From positions 62,001 to 126,000 of the forward strand of contig NZ_BONX01000031.1 of the NCBI RefSeq assembly GCF_016862935.1: a stretch of 64,000 nt of DNA, written 5' to 3'. Source of the DNA: Plantactinospora mayteni. GTDB lineage: Bacteria; Actinomycetota; Actinomycetes; Mycobacteriales; Micromonosporaceae. This document shows positions 40,321-49,129 of this stretch, one piece after another. The notes beneath the pieces were generated by a model. It was not told where the DNA came from, did not search any database, and saw nothing but the letters and a program-made list of their open reading frames with translations. The number at the start of each line of letters is the position of its first letter. Position 1 is the stretch's first letter. The position numbers were made by a program, and so were the translations under genes.

Positions 40321-40778
40321 CCCCCTCCGCCACACCGGCTGGCTCCCAGCGAACCGCCGACGTACGACATTTCTCGGCTGACCCACGGCTCCGGTCGGCC
40401 GTCGGGCCGGACCGGCCCTGGCCAGCCGGCTTGACCGGGGGATGTCGGCACGGGTGGCAGGGTCAGGGCGCAACGATACGGACGTCGAGGTCGGGGACTC
40501 AAGCACGGCGGTGGACGGAGTTCGGGACAACCTGTGGACGGTTCCCGACGGGGTGTGTGCGGCCCTGTGCACAGGCTGTGGATAACGATTGGGGAAGATA
40601 GCCTGGAGCGCGGCTGACCTGCGCCGACTCGATCCCCACCTTGTGGAGGAAAGAAACAGGCCAAATTCGGGCTACCGGGACGGCGTATCATCGGGCGACG
40701 GCAATCTTGCGTACGGCTACTCGCGAACGACCTACCAGATCCTCTCGATCGACCAACCAGAAAGGTCACGCCTCGGCT
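40321..40778. other. dnaB upstream region
   Basis: 458 bp with no protein gene; an open frame continuing dnaB has no homology. It holds a perfect DnaA box, an adjacent 12-bp palindrome and a possible second box (40532-40540, CTGTGGACG). Confidence 0.5.
40564..40585. promoter_or_regulatory. 12-bp palindrome next to a perfect DnaA box
   Basis: CCTGTGCACAGG (40564-40575) is a perfect palindrome. One base later TGTGGATAA (40577-40585) is the reverse complement of the DnaA box TTATCCACA. Located 257 bp upstream of the dnaB start and about 200 bp upstream of the divergent gene. DnaA-dependent control of dnaB, or a site that titrates DnaA, is plausible. Confidence 0.6.
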
Positions 40779-43253
40779 GTGGACCATCGGGATCGGGGGC
40801 GGGGTGAGCTCGCCCGAGATGAGTGGCAGGACAGCGCCGGCCGGAGCGACCCGGTGACGCCCTGGCCGGATGATCCTTATTCGCGTCCGGACGGCGGTTA
40901 TCGCACCCCGAGTCGGCAGCGGGCCCGGCACCGTGGCGCGCCGGACCCGGTCGACAGCTACACGCCGTCCTGGGCCCGGGAGTCCACCGAGCCGCTCCAG
41001 TCCAGCGCCCCCGTGGCATACTCCGACTCCTCCGGCTGGACCTCCGACCCCGAGCCGGACCGTGCCGACGGGGGCCGGCACCATCGTGCCGATGCGGCAG
41101 CCGGGCCGGCCAGCGGGAGCGACCGGCCCGGGCGTCGGCGGGTCGCCCCGGAGGTGACCTGGGACAGCACCGGGGAATACTGGCGCGGCCCGGGCGGCGC
41201 GGCCGACGAGGCAGCGGGCGGCGAGAGCAGCGACGACGGCTGGCGCAGTGCCGGCGGCACCGCCGGTTGGCGGCGCGACGACGCGACCGGGGGCACACGG
41301 AGCGGAGGCACGCGGAGCGGGGCCACCGACACCGGGGCGACCGGCGGGCGCGGCAGGCGTCGCGCCGCCGACCGGCACTCGGACGAGGTCGACGACTGGG
41401 CCGCCGCCGCGCCGACCAGCGGTTGGGTCGGTGCCGCACCCACCAGTGGCTGGATCGGCGCGGCACCCACCACCGGGGCCGGCGCCGCCCCGACCAGCGG
41501 CGGATGGATCTCCGAGGCACCCACCTCGGGCGGTTGGGCCGCCGCCGCGCCCACCACCGGGGCCGGCGCCAACAGCGGGCTGCTCGGCGACCGTTCCACG
41601 ACGTCCAGGCAGGGCCGACGGCGTCGCGCCGACCCGGACGACGACCCGACCGCGACACCCCGCTCGGGCTGGGGCGTCGGAGCCGCCGATGCGCCGTCCG
41701 GCGAGACCGGCCGGTGGGGCCGGGCCGACACCCCGGTCGGTTGGCGGGAGCGGGCCGACGAGGCGGGGTCCGGCCGATGGGGCCGGGCCGACGACCGGGA
41801 GCCCGGCCCGCCGGTCGACCCGCCGCAGCGTGCGCCGGGCCGTCGACGCCGCGCCGAGCCGGCCGGATGGGAGCCCGGCGATCCGAGCGGCTCGGTGCCG
41901 CCCGCCGGGCGGCGGCGCTCCCGGCACAGCGCCGCGGAGGACCCGACGGAGGTCGCGGAGCGGCCGGACGCCATCCCGTCGAGCGGGCCGGGCCAGGGGA
42001 CCGAACAGTCGGGAGCGACGGCCCGCTGGGTACGGTCGCCCGGCGAGGCCGACTCCGGCGGCGGTACCGGCCGCCGGTCCCGGAGCGCCGACCCGCTGCC
42101 GGGTCCGGCCGGCCCCGGTGCCCGCCGACGGCAACGCGAGCCGGACGCCGAGCCCGTGCGCCGCTCCCGGGACGCCGGTCCGGTACGCCGGGTCGGCGAG
42201 GAGCGGGGTGCCCCGGGTCGACACTCCGATCCGGGACCGGAGCGGCGCGGAGACGCCGGCAGCGCCGGTTGGCATGCCGATGCCGGGCCGTGGGACCGGC
42301 TCACCGACACCGGGATGCTGGACCGGGTCACCGACTCCGAGCCGCCGGGCGGTCCCGCCACCGGCCGTCGCCGCGACCGGAGTACCGACACCGGTCAGTG
42401 GGACGGGTTCACGGACACCGGCCAGTGGGACAGGTTCACCGACACCACCGAGTGGCGGCACGGCGAACTCGCCGGGTTGGCCCGGGGCGCCGAAACCGGG
42501 CGCGACGACCCGACCGACGGCGGTTCCCGGGACCCGGGCCGTACCGAGGCGGACGGTGCCGACACGTTCTGGTCCGGCACCCGGCTGGCCGGCGACGACC
42601 CTCGCTGGATGGGCATCCCGGACTCGGCTCCGCGTTCTCCGGCAGTCGCGTACCCGCCACCGGCCCGACCGGTGTCGCCGGCACGCTCGGCACCCACCCG
42701 ACGGCCGGCAGCGGCGCCGGGTGGCGGTCGCGCCGGTACGACGAACCCCGCCCGCAGTGCCGGTACGGCGGGCTCCGCCCGCAGTGTCAGCGGAGCGGGT
42801 ATGCCCACCCGACGCGCACCGAGCGGCACCCTGCTGACCTCGGCGACCAGGACAGGCCGACCGAGCCCGCTGAGTCGACGACTCGAAGACGACCTGCTCG
42901 ATCCGCAGCCCAGCGGCCCGCTCACCGCCGTCCTCTACACCGCCGCCTGGTACGCGGTCGCCGTACTGGCCGTCTTCGTCTGGATACTCACGCTCGACGC
43001 CAGTGTGCCGGTCGACTGCGTACCCGGGGTCTCCGGCGCCTGCGAGTCGGAGCGCGGTCAGGCGATGTCCGCGCTGCTGGCCGCGGTGCCCCGGTTCCTC
43101 GCCGCGCTGGCGACCGGCCTGGTGGTCGCCGCTCTGATGCGCTGGTTCAACCGCACCTGGCGGGCGGTGACCATCGGGCTCTCGGCCGCGGTCGTCGGTG
43201 GTGGGCTCTCCACCGTCATCTTCAGCGCGCTCAGTGGTCAACCGATCGGCTGA
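40779..43253 (+). CDS. Large disordered protein with C-terminal membrane segments
   Basis: A protein of 824 residues. About 690 residues are low complexity and rich in Gly, Arg, Asp, Pro, Ser and Thr, with internal repeats such as APTSGW/APTTG (41400-41580) and many GRADDR/GRRRR patches. Three membrane helices follow near the C-terminus: VLYTAAWYAVAVLAVFVWILTL, LAAVPRFLAALATGLVVAALM and AVTIGLSAAVVGGGLSTVIF, with a short Cys-containing loop (VDCVPGVSGACESE). No family recognised. GTG 40779 is chosen as the first plausible start. It is located between dnaB and rplI, so it may belong to the replication or division neighbourhood. The N-terminal part would be cytoplasmic. Confidence 0.6.
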   Translation: MDHRDRGRGELARDEWQDSAGRSDPVTPWPDDPYSRPDGGYRTPSRQRARHRGAPDPVDSYTPSWARESTEPLQSSAPVAYSDSSGWTSDPEPDRADGGRHHRADAAAGPASGSDRPGRRRVAPEVTWDSTGEYWRGPGGAADEAAGGESSDDGWRSAGGTAGWRRDDATGGTRSGGTRSGATDTGATGGRGRRRAADRHSDEVDDWAAAAPTSGWVGAAPTSGWIGAAPTTGAGAAPTSGGWISEAPTSGGWAAAAPTTGAGANSGLLGDRSTTSRQGRRRRADPDDDPTATPRSGWGVGAADAPSGETGRWGRADTPVGWRERADEAGSGRWGRADDREPGPPVDPPQRAPGRRRRAEPAGWEPGDPSGSVPPAGRRRSRHSAAEDPTEVAERPDAIPSSGPGQGTEQSGATARWVRSPGEADSGGGTGRRSRSADPLPGPAGPGARRRQREPDAEPVRRSRDAGPVRRVGEERGAPGRHSDPGPERRGDAGSAGWHADAGPWDRLTDTGMLDRVTDSEPPGGPATGRRRDRSTDTGQWDGFTDTGQWDRFTDTTEWRHGELAGLARGAETGRDDPTDGGSRDPGRTEADGADTFWSGTRLAGDDPRWMGIPDSAPRSPAVAYPPPARPVSPARSAPTRRPAAAPGGGRAGTTNPARSAGTAGSARSVSGAGMPTRRAPSGTLLTSATRTGRPSPLSRRLEDDLLDPQPSGPLTAVLYTAAWYAVAVLAVFVWILTLDASVPVDCVPGVSGACESERGQAMSALLAAVPRFLAALATGLVVAALMRWFNRTWRAVTIGLSAAVVGGGLSTVIFSALSGQPIG

Positions 43254-43283
43254 GTTCTGGTCCGCTGCCGGACACCTGACGAC

Positions 43284-43317
43284 TCCGGGGTGCCGTCCGA
43301 TCGGACGGCACCCCGGA
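43284..43317. terminator. Bidirectional terminator, 17-bp perfect palindrome arms
   Basis: A 34-bp perfect palindrome (TCCGGGGTGCCGTCCGA joined to its reverse complement) between two convergent genes: the large disordered protein (stop 43253) and rplI (stop 43340). It can terminate both transcripts. Confidence 0.85.
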
Positions 43318-43339
43318 ACTCTCTATGTCGCCTGGCCGG

Positions 43340-43789
43340 CTACTTGCCCGGTACGACCTTCAGGTCGAACCGCGCGGTGACCTCCGGGTGCAGCTTGACC
43401 CGCACCTGGTGGCTGCCGATCGACTTGATGGCGCCCGGCAGTTCCAGCCGACGCCGGTCGAGGGACGGCCCACCGGCCGCCTTCACCGCGTCCACCACGT
43501 CGCCGGGGGTCACCGAGCCGAAGAGCCGCCCGCCGTTACCGGCGCGCGCGGTCAGGTTGACCTTGAGGCCCTCGATCTGGGCCTTCACCTCGTTGGCGTG
43601 ACCGAGGTCCCGGATCTCCCGGGCCGCGCGGGCCCGCCGGATGACCGTGACCTGCTTCTCCGCGCCCTTGGTCCAGCTGATCGCGAAGCCCTGCGGCAGC
43701 AGGTAGTTACGGCCGTAGCCGTCCTTCACCTCGACGATGTCGCCGGGGCCGCCGAGGCCCGACACCTCCTGGGTCAGGATGATCTTCAT
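43340..43789 (-). CDS. rplI: Large-subunit ribosomal protein bL9
   Basis: A protein of 149 residues, usual length. [36 protein letters not shown] is the conserved N-terminal rRNA-binding domain; a long central helix and C-terminal domain ([16 protein letters not shown]) follow. Last gene of rpsF-ssb-rpsR-rplI; ribosome site GAGGAGG before ATG 43789. Confidence 0.97.
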   Translation of the reverse strand: MKIILTQEVSGLGGPGDIVEVKDGYGRNYLLPQGFAISWTKGAEKQVTVIRRARAAREIRDLGHANEVKAQIEGLKVNLTARAGNGGRLFGSVTPGDVVDAVKAAGGPSLDRRRLELPGAIKSIGSHQVRVKLHPEVTARFDLKVVPGK

Positions 43790-43803
43790 GTCGGTGCCTC
43801 CTC

Positions 43804-44043
43804 TCAGCGGGCCGTGGCCGTGTATGGCAGCAGTGCCATCTCGCGGGCGTTCTTGACCGCACGTGCGATCTGCCGCTGCTGCTGGGAGGTGACCCCGGTC
43901 ACCCGCCGAGCGCGGATCTTGCCGCGGTCGGAGATGAACTTGCGCAGCAGCGCCGTGTCCTTGTAGTCGATGTAGGTGATCCCGTCCTTGTCGAGCGGGT
44001 TCACCTTCTTCTTCGGCTTGCGCAGTGCCGCAGCCTTTGCCAT
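43804..44043 (-). CDS. rpsR: Small-subunit ribosomal protein bS18, zinc-ligand-free form
   Basis: A protein of 79 residues. Core sequence [26 protein letters not shown] and [14 protein letters not shown] are classical bS18. Unusual: the zinc ligands (CxxC near residue 15, then Cys and His after RRVTG) are replaced, reading [11 protein letters not shown] and VTSQQQRQ, so this is a C-minus (zinc-independent) paralogue. In several actinobacteria the C-minus copy sits outside the main operon and is zinc-regulated. It binds bS6 in the 30S platform. ATG 44043; 14 nt before rplI. Confidence 0.95.
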   Translation of the reverse strand: MAKAAALRKPKKKVNPLDKDGITYIDYKDTALLRKFISDRGKIRARRVTGVTSQQQRQIARAVKNAREMALLPYTATAR

Positions 44044-44087
44044 TGCTCTTGCTCCTGGTTTGCGATCCCGGGTGCTCCGCACCCGAA

Positions 44088-44624
44088 TCAGAACGGGGGC
44101 TCGTCGTCGAAGTTGCCGCCGCCCGAACCGGACGAACGCGAGGAGGCCGGAGCCGCCGTGGCCCACGGGTCGTCGAAGTTGCCTCCGCCACCACCCTGGC
44201 CGCCGCCGCCACCGCCACCGCCACCGCCACCGGAGGCGCCGAACCCGCCGCCGCCGGAGCGCGACATCTTCTGCACCTTCGCCGTGGCATACCGCAGCGA
44301 CGGGCCGATCTCGTCGACCTCCAGCTCGATGACGGTGCGCTTCTCGCCCTCACGGGTCTCGTAGGACCGCTGCCGGAGCCGGCCCGACACGATCACCCGA
44401 GCACCGCGCTGCAACGACTCGGCGACGTGCTCGGCTGCCTGGCGCCACACGGTGCACGCGAGGAAGAGCGGCTCGCCGTCCTTCCACTCGTTCGTCGTCC
44501 GGTCCATGAACCGGGGCGTCGAGGCGACCCGGAACTTGGCGACCGCAGCGCCGGACGGGGTGAAACGCAACTCGGGGTCGTCGGTCAGGTTGCCGATGAC
44601 CGTGATGGTGGTATCTCCTGCCAT
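44088..44624 (-). CDS. ssb: Single-stranded DNA-binding protein SSB
   Basis: A protein of 178 residues. OB-fold (residues about 1-110): [83 protein letters not shown] glycine-rich linker (about 50 residues) leads to the acidic tip DDEPPF that recruits DNA-repair and replication proteins. ATG 44624 has GGAG 8 nt upstream, overriding an earlier ATG in frame (MREEMVMAG). Confidence 0.97.
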   Translation of the reverse strand: MAGDTTITVIGNLTDDPELRFTPSGAAVAKFRVASTPRFMDRTTNEWKDGEPLFLACTVWRQAAEHVAESLQRGARVIVSGRLRQRSYETREGEKRTVIELEVDEIGPSLRYATAKVQKMSRSGGGGFGASGGGGGGGGGGGQGGGGGNFDDPWATAAPASSRSSGSGGGNFDDEPPF

Positions 44625-44715
44625 GACCATCTCCTCGCGCACTCATCAGTCCCTGAAGACTGCCAGAGCAGTACGACAGGGCGGATGAGGCTGATCCGGG
44701 CGTGCCGGAAACGCG

Positions 44716-45006
44716 TCAGCGCGTCTCCGGCCGGATGACCTTGGTGCGCAGCACGGACTCGTTGAGTCGGAGCTGCCGGTCCAGCTCGGCCACCGCCGCA
44801 GGCGTCGCCTGTAGGTCGATGACGGCGTAGATTCCCTCGGCCTTCTTGTCGATCTCGAACGCGAGGCGCCGACGACCCCACACGTCGAGCTTCTCCACCG
44901 AGCCACCCGCGGTCCGGATCACGTTGAGGTACGTGTCGAGCGACGGGGCGACGGTGCGCTCCTCGAGGCTTGGGTCGAGGATGACCATGATCTCGTAATG
45001 ACGCAA
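44716..45006 (-). CDS. rpsF: Small-subunit ribosomal protein bS6
   Basis: A protein of 96 residues with the bS6 ferredoxin-like fold: [61 protein letters not shown] 45006 is the start, with GAGGAGG 10 nt upstream. It leads the operon with ssb, rpsR and rplI; a bS6-bS18 pair also regulates its own mRNA in many bacteria. Confidence 0.96.
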   Translation of the reverse strand: MRHYEIMVILDPSLEERTVAPSLDTYLNVIRTAGGSVEKLDVWGRRRLAFEIDKKAEGIYAVIDLQATPAAVAELDRQLRLNESVLRTKVIRPETR

Positions 45007-45332
45007 GACGTGCTCACCTCCTCTGGGCTAGCGGCCACGGTCCTTCCGTGGCAGGAGGTCATGCGTCGTTGCCGCGCGGTCTCGGGAGGGATCCCGTCGC
45101 GCTCACGGACAACCTGAGCAGGATACCCGGTCCACCGGCGTCGGGCGTCGTCGGACCCCGTCCCCGGACCGGCACCCAAGAGCCTCCTCCGGTCACGGCG
45201 ACCGGAGGAGGCTCTTGGACGTAGAGCCGCGGGGCGCATCCCGTCCGCATTCTTTGGGTGGGACCTGGGGAGGAACGACCACACCGATGAGTTGGACGGA
45301 AGGCGCCCCGCGGAGCCTATTGTATTGTCATC
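45007..45332. other. rpsF leader region
   Basis: 326 bp without a gene, upstream of rpsF on the minus strand. It contains the perfect 19-bp hairpin at 45176-45218 and a second, longer-range inverted pair (GCGCCCCGCGG at 45303-45313 against CCGCGGGGCGC at 45228-45238). Candidate site for autogenous control of the ribosomal operon. Confidence 0.45.
45176..45218 (-). terminator. Perfect 19-bp stem-loop upstream of rpsF
   Basis: CCAAGAGCCTCCTCCGGTC and its exact reverse complement flank a 5-nt loop. It follows the upstream membrane protein's stop by about 115 nt and precedes rpsF by 170 nt, on the minus strand. A terminator between the two is likely; no U-tract. An rpsF leader regulatory element is the alternative. 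Confidence 0.6.
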
Positions 45333-45857
45333 TTACGCGATAACAGTCTGTGTTGTGCGTTGAGCGAGAATTGCCCGAATTGCTCCTGCCGAGACGCCGA
45401 CCACACAGACTGTGGCCACCAGCGCCAGCAGCGATACCTGCCCGGCGGGCCGGACCGGGTCGACCGGACGTACCTGGACGGCGGCAGCCCCGCCGAGTCG
45501 GTCGGGCGGCGGAGGGTAGCTGCCCGGCGCCGCGTCCTGCGGCGCCCTGGCGCTCCGTGGGCCGGCCACATCGGGACCATGCGGCACCGACCCCACCTCG
45601 ACTCGCCCGACCGACCCGGCGAGGAAAACCCGGACCGGCGTTTCACCGGCCCCGGAGAGTGAATCTTTCTCAACCTCCCCTTGCGGTCCGGCGGACCGTA
45701 GGGTCGGAGGCGGTGCGTGAGCGCCGCGCCATTCAGGTTGAAAAAGGTTCAGTGGTCCCGACACCTCGACCGCGACGCCCGACAGCAGCGGCGGTGCGCC
45801 CGCGACAAGCGCGGCGACCGCCACGGTGGCTCGGCGGCGACGGAGCGACAGGGCCAC
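45333..45857 (-). CDS. Hypothetical secreted or membrane protein upstream of rpsF
   Basis: A protein of 174 residues. An N-terminal signal-like segment (LRRRRATVAVAALVAGAPPLLSGVA), a Pro/Gly-rich middle (APPPTLRSAGPQ, GSYPPPPDRLGG), and a C-terminal hydrophobic segment (SLLALVATVCVVGVSAGAIRAIL) suggest it is exported and held by a C-terminal helix. No family recognised. GTG 45857 has GAGGGAAG about 6 nt upstream. It is divergent from nfo and lies on the strand of rpsF but is separated from it by the 19-bp hairpin. Confidence 0.6.
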   Translation of the reverse strand: MALSLRRRRATVAVAALVAGAPPLLSGVAVEVSGPLNLFQPEWRGAHAPPPTLRSAGPQGEVEKDSLSGAGETPVRVFLAGSVGRVEVGSVPHGPDVAGPRSARAPQDAAPGSYPPPPDRLGGAAAVQVRPVDPVRPAGQVSLLALVATVCVVGVSAGAIRAILAQRTTQTVIA

Positions 45858-46036
45858 GTCTTCCCTCTTCCGGCACAATTCGTGGATCGATCCGGCCCGG
45901 ACGCCGGGCGAACGGATCTCACCTGGAGAAACGATCCATCCGCCGCGCGGTGACGCGTACCGCCCGGAGACCGTACGGCGCCGACCGGCCGGCCCGGAGG
46001 GGTACGCCCGTCCCCGCCCGACCGGCCGGCGCGACG

Positions 46037-46042
46037 TAGGCT
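46037..46042 (+). promoter_or_regulatory. -10 element of a leaderless nfo promoter
   Basis: TAGGCT, 7 nt, then ATG 46050; same arrangement as moaC. Confidence 0.55.
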
Positions 46043-46049
46043 CGCCTTC

Positions 46050-46829
46050 ATGCGTATCGGAGCCCATGTCGACCCCACGGATCCGTTGGACGAGGCGGCC
46101 CTCCGGAAAGCGGACGCGGTCCAGTTCTTCCTCGCCGATCCACAGAAGGACTGGAACACCCCGCAGCCACGGGCCGACGCGGCCAGGCTGCGCGAATCCG
46201 AGGTGGACATCTACATCCACGCGCCGTACGTCATCAACCTCGCCACCACCAACAACCGGATCCGCATCCCCAGCCGGAAGCTGTTGCTCGGGCACGCCAC
46301 CGCCGCCGCCGCGGTCGGTGCCAAGGGCCTGATCGTGCACGGCGGGCACGTGAACGCGGGCGACGACATCGCCAGGGGCTTCGACAACTGGCGCAAAGCG
46401 TTCGCCCAGGCCGCCGAGTCCGGCGGGCACGACGTCCCTGTGCTGATCGAGAACACGGCCGGCGGCGACAACGCCTGCGCCCGCCGGTTCGACAACCTGG
46501 CCCGGCTCTGGGACGCGGTGGGGGAATACGACGTGGGCTTCTGTCTGGACACCTGCCACGCGCACGCGGGCGGCGAGGACCTGCTGGACATCGTCGACCG
46601 GGTACTGGCGATCACCGGCCGGATCGACCTGATCCACGCCAACGGCTCCAAGGACGCCTTCGGCTCCGGCCGGGACCGCCACGAGAACCTGGCCAGCGGC
46701 ACCATCGATCCGCAACTGGTGGTGGCGGTGGTCCGGGCGGCCGGCGCGCCGGTCATCGTCGAGACACCTGGCGGGGTCGACGGCCAGGCCACGGATATCG
46801 GCTATCTCCGCGACCACGTAGGCCGGTAG
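46050..46829 (+). CDS. nfo: Deoxyribonuclease IV (AP endonuclease family 2)
   Basis: A protein of 259 residues, TIM-barrel AP endonuclease. The zinc-binding signatures are visible: DIYIHAPYVINLATTN, GLIVHGGHV, VLIENTAGG (Glu ligand), GFCLDTCHAHAGG (Asp/His ligands), DRHENLASGTI and VIVETPGG (Glu). The enzyme cleaves abasic sites in base-excision repair. ATG 46050 is placed by the TAGGCT box 7 nt upstream. It is followed by a large membrane protein after 13 nt. Confidence 0.93.
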   Translation: MRIGAHVDPTDPLDEAALRKADAVQFFLADPQKDWNTPQPRADAARLRESEVDIYIHAPYVINLATTNNRIRIPSRKLLLGHATAAAAVGAKGLIVHGGHVNAGDDIARGFDNWRKAFAQAAESGGHDVPVLIENTAGGDNACARRFDNLARLWDAVGEYDVGFCLDTCHAHAGGEDLLDIVDRVLAITGRIDLIHANGSKDAFGSGRDRHENLASGTIDPQLVVAVVRAAGAPVIVETPGGVDGQATDIGYLRDHVGR

Positions 46830-46842
46830 GGGCGAGGACCCG

Positions 46843-49086
46843 ATGTCGACGGACCAGTCCAACGCCAACGAGACCACCCGGTCCAGCGCGCCGACCGGCA
46901 CCGCCGCCCCGGACCCGACCCCGGACGCCGCGGCCACGACCGGGCCGGCGGCCACGCCGGCCGCATCGGGTGCCCCCACCAGCTCGGATTCCGGCGCCAC
47001 CGGCCCGGGACCGAGCGCGGACCGGACCGAGACCTCCGACCCGGTGCCGGCCGGCAAGACCGACACCGGGCCCGAGCAGCCGCCGGAGTCCGGCAGCGCC
47101 GGAGGCGACGACGCCGAGGGCGGCAAGACCGAGGGCGGCGAGGGCGGGCCGGCGAAGGACGGGGCGGCGAAGGACGGCCCGGAGCAGAACGGCAAGGACG
47201 GCGGCCCGGAGCAGAACGGCAAGGACGGGAAGGACGGCGGCGCGGAGCAGGAGAGCGGCAAGGACGGGAAGGACAAGGCGGCCGGTGACGCGAAGCCGGC
47301 GAAGCCCGCCGACCCGTTCGCCGCGTTCGCGCCGGCTCCCGAGGTGGTACCGGGGCGGGCCCGACGGATCGGCCGGGCGGTCGGTCGTCGGCTGGTACAC
47401 GAGTGGACCCTGGCCGGACTCGGCGCGCTGGCCCTGGCGGTCCTGATGACCTGGCCGACCCTGCGCTATCCACGGCACACCCTGCCGCAGGACACCTGGG
47501 ACCCGACGCTACAGGCCTGGCAGGTCGCCTGGTCCGGGCACATCCTGCTGACCAAGCCGGCCCAGCTCTGGCAGAGCAACGCCTTCTTCCCGGAGACCTG
47601 GACCTTCGCCTTCTCCGACACGCTGCTCGGGTACGCCCCGGCGGGCATGATCGGTCAGGGCCCGGAGGCGGCGATCCTCCGCTACAACATCCTCTTCGTG
47701 CTGGCCCACGCGCTCGCCACGGTCGGGGCGTACGCGCTGGTGCGGCAGCTCGGGGCGGGACGGATCGGCGCCGTGGTGGCGGGGATCAGCTTCGCGTACG
47801 CGCCGTGGCTGCTCGGCCAGGCCGGCCACCTGCACGTACTCTCCAACGGCGGCATCCCGCTCGCGCTGGCCATGCTGGCACGGGGACACGGCTGGTCGCT
47901 GCGGCACGGCTACCGCCCCGAACGTCGACGTTCCGGCTGGGCGTTCGCCGGCTGGCTGGTCGCCGCCTGGCAGCTCAGCCTCGGCTTCGGCATCGGCCTC
48001 GTCTTCGCGTACGTGCTGGGTCTGATCGCGGTCGTGGTGCTGCTGGGCTGGCTGGTCCGGCGGATCCTGCGCCGGCCACGGCAGCAGTGGTTCGGGTTCC
48101 GGCTGTTGCTGGCCGACTTCTGGGGCGGCGCGGTCTTCGCGGCGACCGGTGCCCTGCTGGCGATCCCGTACTTCAAGGTCGCCGAGTTGCACCCGGGCGC
48201 CCGGCGCACCGCCGAGGAGCTACAGAACTACTCCCCGCCGCCGGGTGGGTTCCTCACCGCACCGCCGGAGTCGCTGATCTGGGGCGACCTGCACGAGCCG
48301 GTCCGGTCCGGGTTGCCCGGGCTGCCGGAGACCACCCTGCTGCCGGGGTACGTCCTCTTCGCGCTCGCCCTGGCCGGCCTCTTCCTCTCGATCTGGACGG
48401 TACGCCAGCGCCTGGCGCTGCTGGCGGCCGTACTCGCCGCCGGGGTGCTGGCGATGGGCAGCCGGTTCTTCGGCGGCACCTGGACCTATCTCCCGCTCTT
48501 CGAGCACCTGCCCGGCTGGGAAGCCCTGCGTACGCCGGGCCGGCTGATGATCTGGGTCACCCTGCTGCTCGGCGTCCTCGCCGCCGGCTCGGTCAGCGCG
48601 TACACGGAACGGGCCCGGCAGATCTCGGCCGCCGAACGGGTGCCGCCCCGCCCCGGGCCGTTCCTCCGGCTGGTCACGCTGCTGCCGATCGTGCTGGTAC
48701 TGGCCGAGGGACTCAACACCACACCGCACCCGGTGGTACCGGTGCAGCCGGTGTCGATGCGGGTCGCCAACGGCCCGATCCTCGTGCTCCCGTCGGACCA
48801 GAAGACCGACCAGAACGTGATGCTCTGGTCGACCAGCCGGTTCCAGGACATCGTCAACGGCGGCAGCGGGTTCACCCCGGACCGGCTCGCCGAGGTACGC
48901 GAGGCCACCGCGAACTTCCCCGACCAGGCGAGCATCGACTTCCTGCGCAACATGGGCGTACGTACGGTGATCGTGCTCCGGGACCGGGTGGCCGGTACCC
49001 CGTTGCAGGCCACCGTCGACCTGCCGGTCGACACCCTGGGGATCAGCCGGGAGGACGTTGGGGAAACGATCGTCTACCGGCTCTGA
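46843..49086 (+). CDS. Large membrane protein with disordered N-terminus, GT-C/YfhO-like
   Basis: A protein of 747 residues. The first 160 residues are low complexity with repeated PEQNGKDGG-type units. Then come about 10-12 membrane helices with a large outer loop after helix 1 (PTLRYPRHTLPQDTWDPTLQAWQVAW; FFPETWTFAFSDTLLGY), as in YfhO-like bacterial membrane glycosyltransferases; the catalytic Asp cannot be placed confidently. A C-terminal extracytoplasmic segment (GPILVLPSDQKTDQN...RTVIVLRD) follows. Glycosyltransferase activity is inferred. ATG 46843 with GAGG upstream. Gene is 13 nt after nfo. Confidence 0.68.
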   Translation: MSTDQSNANETTRSSAPTGTAAPDPTPDAAATTGPAATPAASGAPTSSDSGATGPGPSADRTETSDPVPAGKTDTGPEQPPESGSAGGDDAEGGKTEGGEGGPAKDGAAKDGPEQNGKDGGPEQNGKDGKDGGAEQESGKDGKDKAAGDAKPAKPADPFAAFAPAPEVVPGRARRIGRAVGRRLVHEWTLAGLGALALAVLMTWPTLRYPRHTLPQDTWDPTLQAWQVAWSGHILLTKPAQLWQSNAFFPETWTFAFSDTLLGYAPAGMIGQGPEAAILRYNILFVLAHALATVGAYALVRQLGAGRIGAVVAGISFAYAPWLLGQAGHLHVLSNGGIPLALAMLARGHGWSLRHGYRPERRRSGWAFAGWLVAAWQLSLGFGIGLVFAYVLGLIAVVVLLGWLVRRILRRPRQQWFGFRLLLADFWGGAVFAATGALLAIPYFKVAELHPGARRTAEELQNYSPPPGGFLTAPPESLIWGDLHEPVRSGLPGLPETTLLPGYVLFALALAGLFLSIWTVRQRLALLAAVLAAGVLAMGSRFFGGTWTYLPLFEHLPGWEALRTPGRLMIWVTLLLGVLAAGSVSAYTERARQISAAERVPPRPGPFLRLVTLLPIVLVLAEGLNTTPHPVVPVQPVSMRVANGPILVLPSDQKTDQNVMLWSTSRFQDIVNGGSGFTPDRLAEVREATANFPDQASIDFLRNMGVRTVIVLRDRVAGTPLQATVDLPVDTLGISREDVGETIVYRL

Positions 49087-49129
49087 CATCCCCGCCGCCC
49101 GTCGGCGGTTCCGGCTCCCGCCGGGCGGG

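Noticed and set aside
40530-40590. Replication origin
   Set aside because: Only one perfect DnaA box and one weak match; no AT-rich unwinding element and no dnaA or dnaN nearby.
39951-43241. Very long minus-strand open frame (about 1096 codons) opposite the disordered gene and dnaB
   Set aside because: High-GC codon bias opens the antisense frame. It has no domain, runs through the dnaB start, and its composition is the mirror of the plus-strand low-complexity gene.
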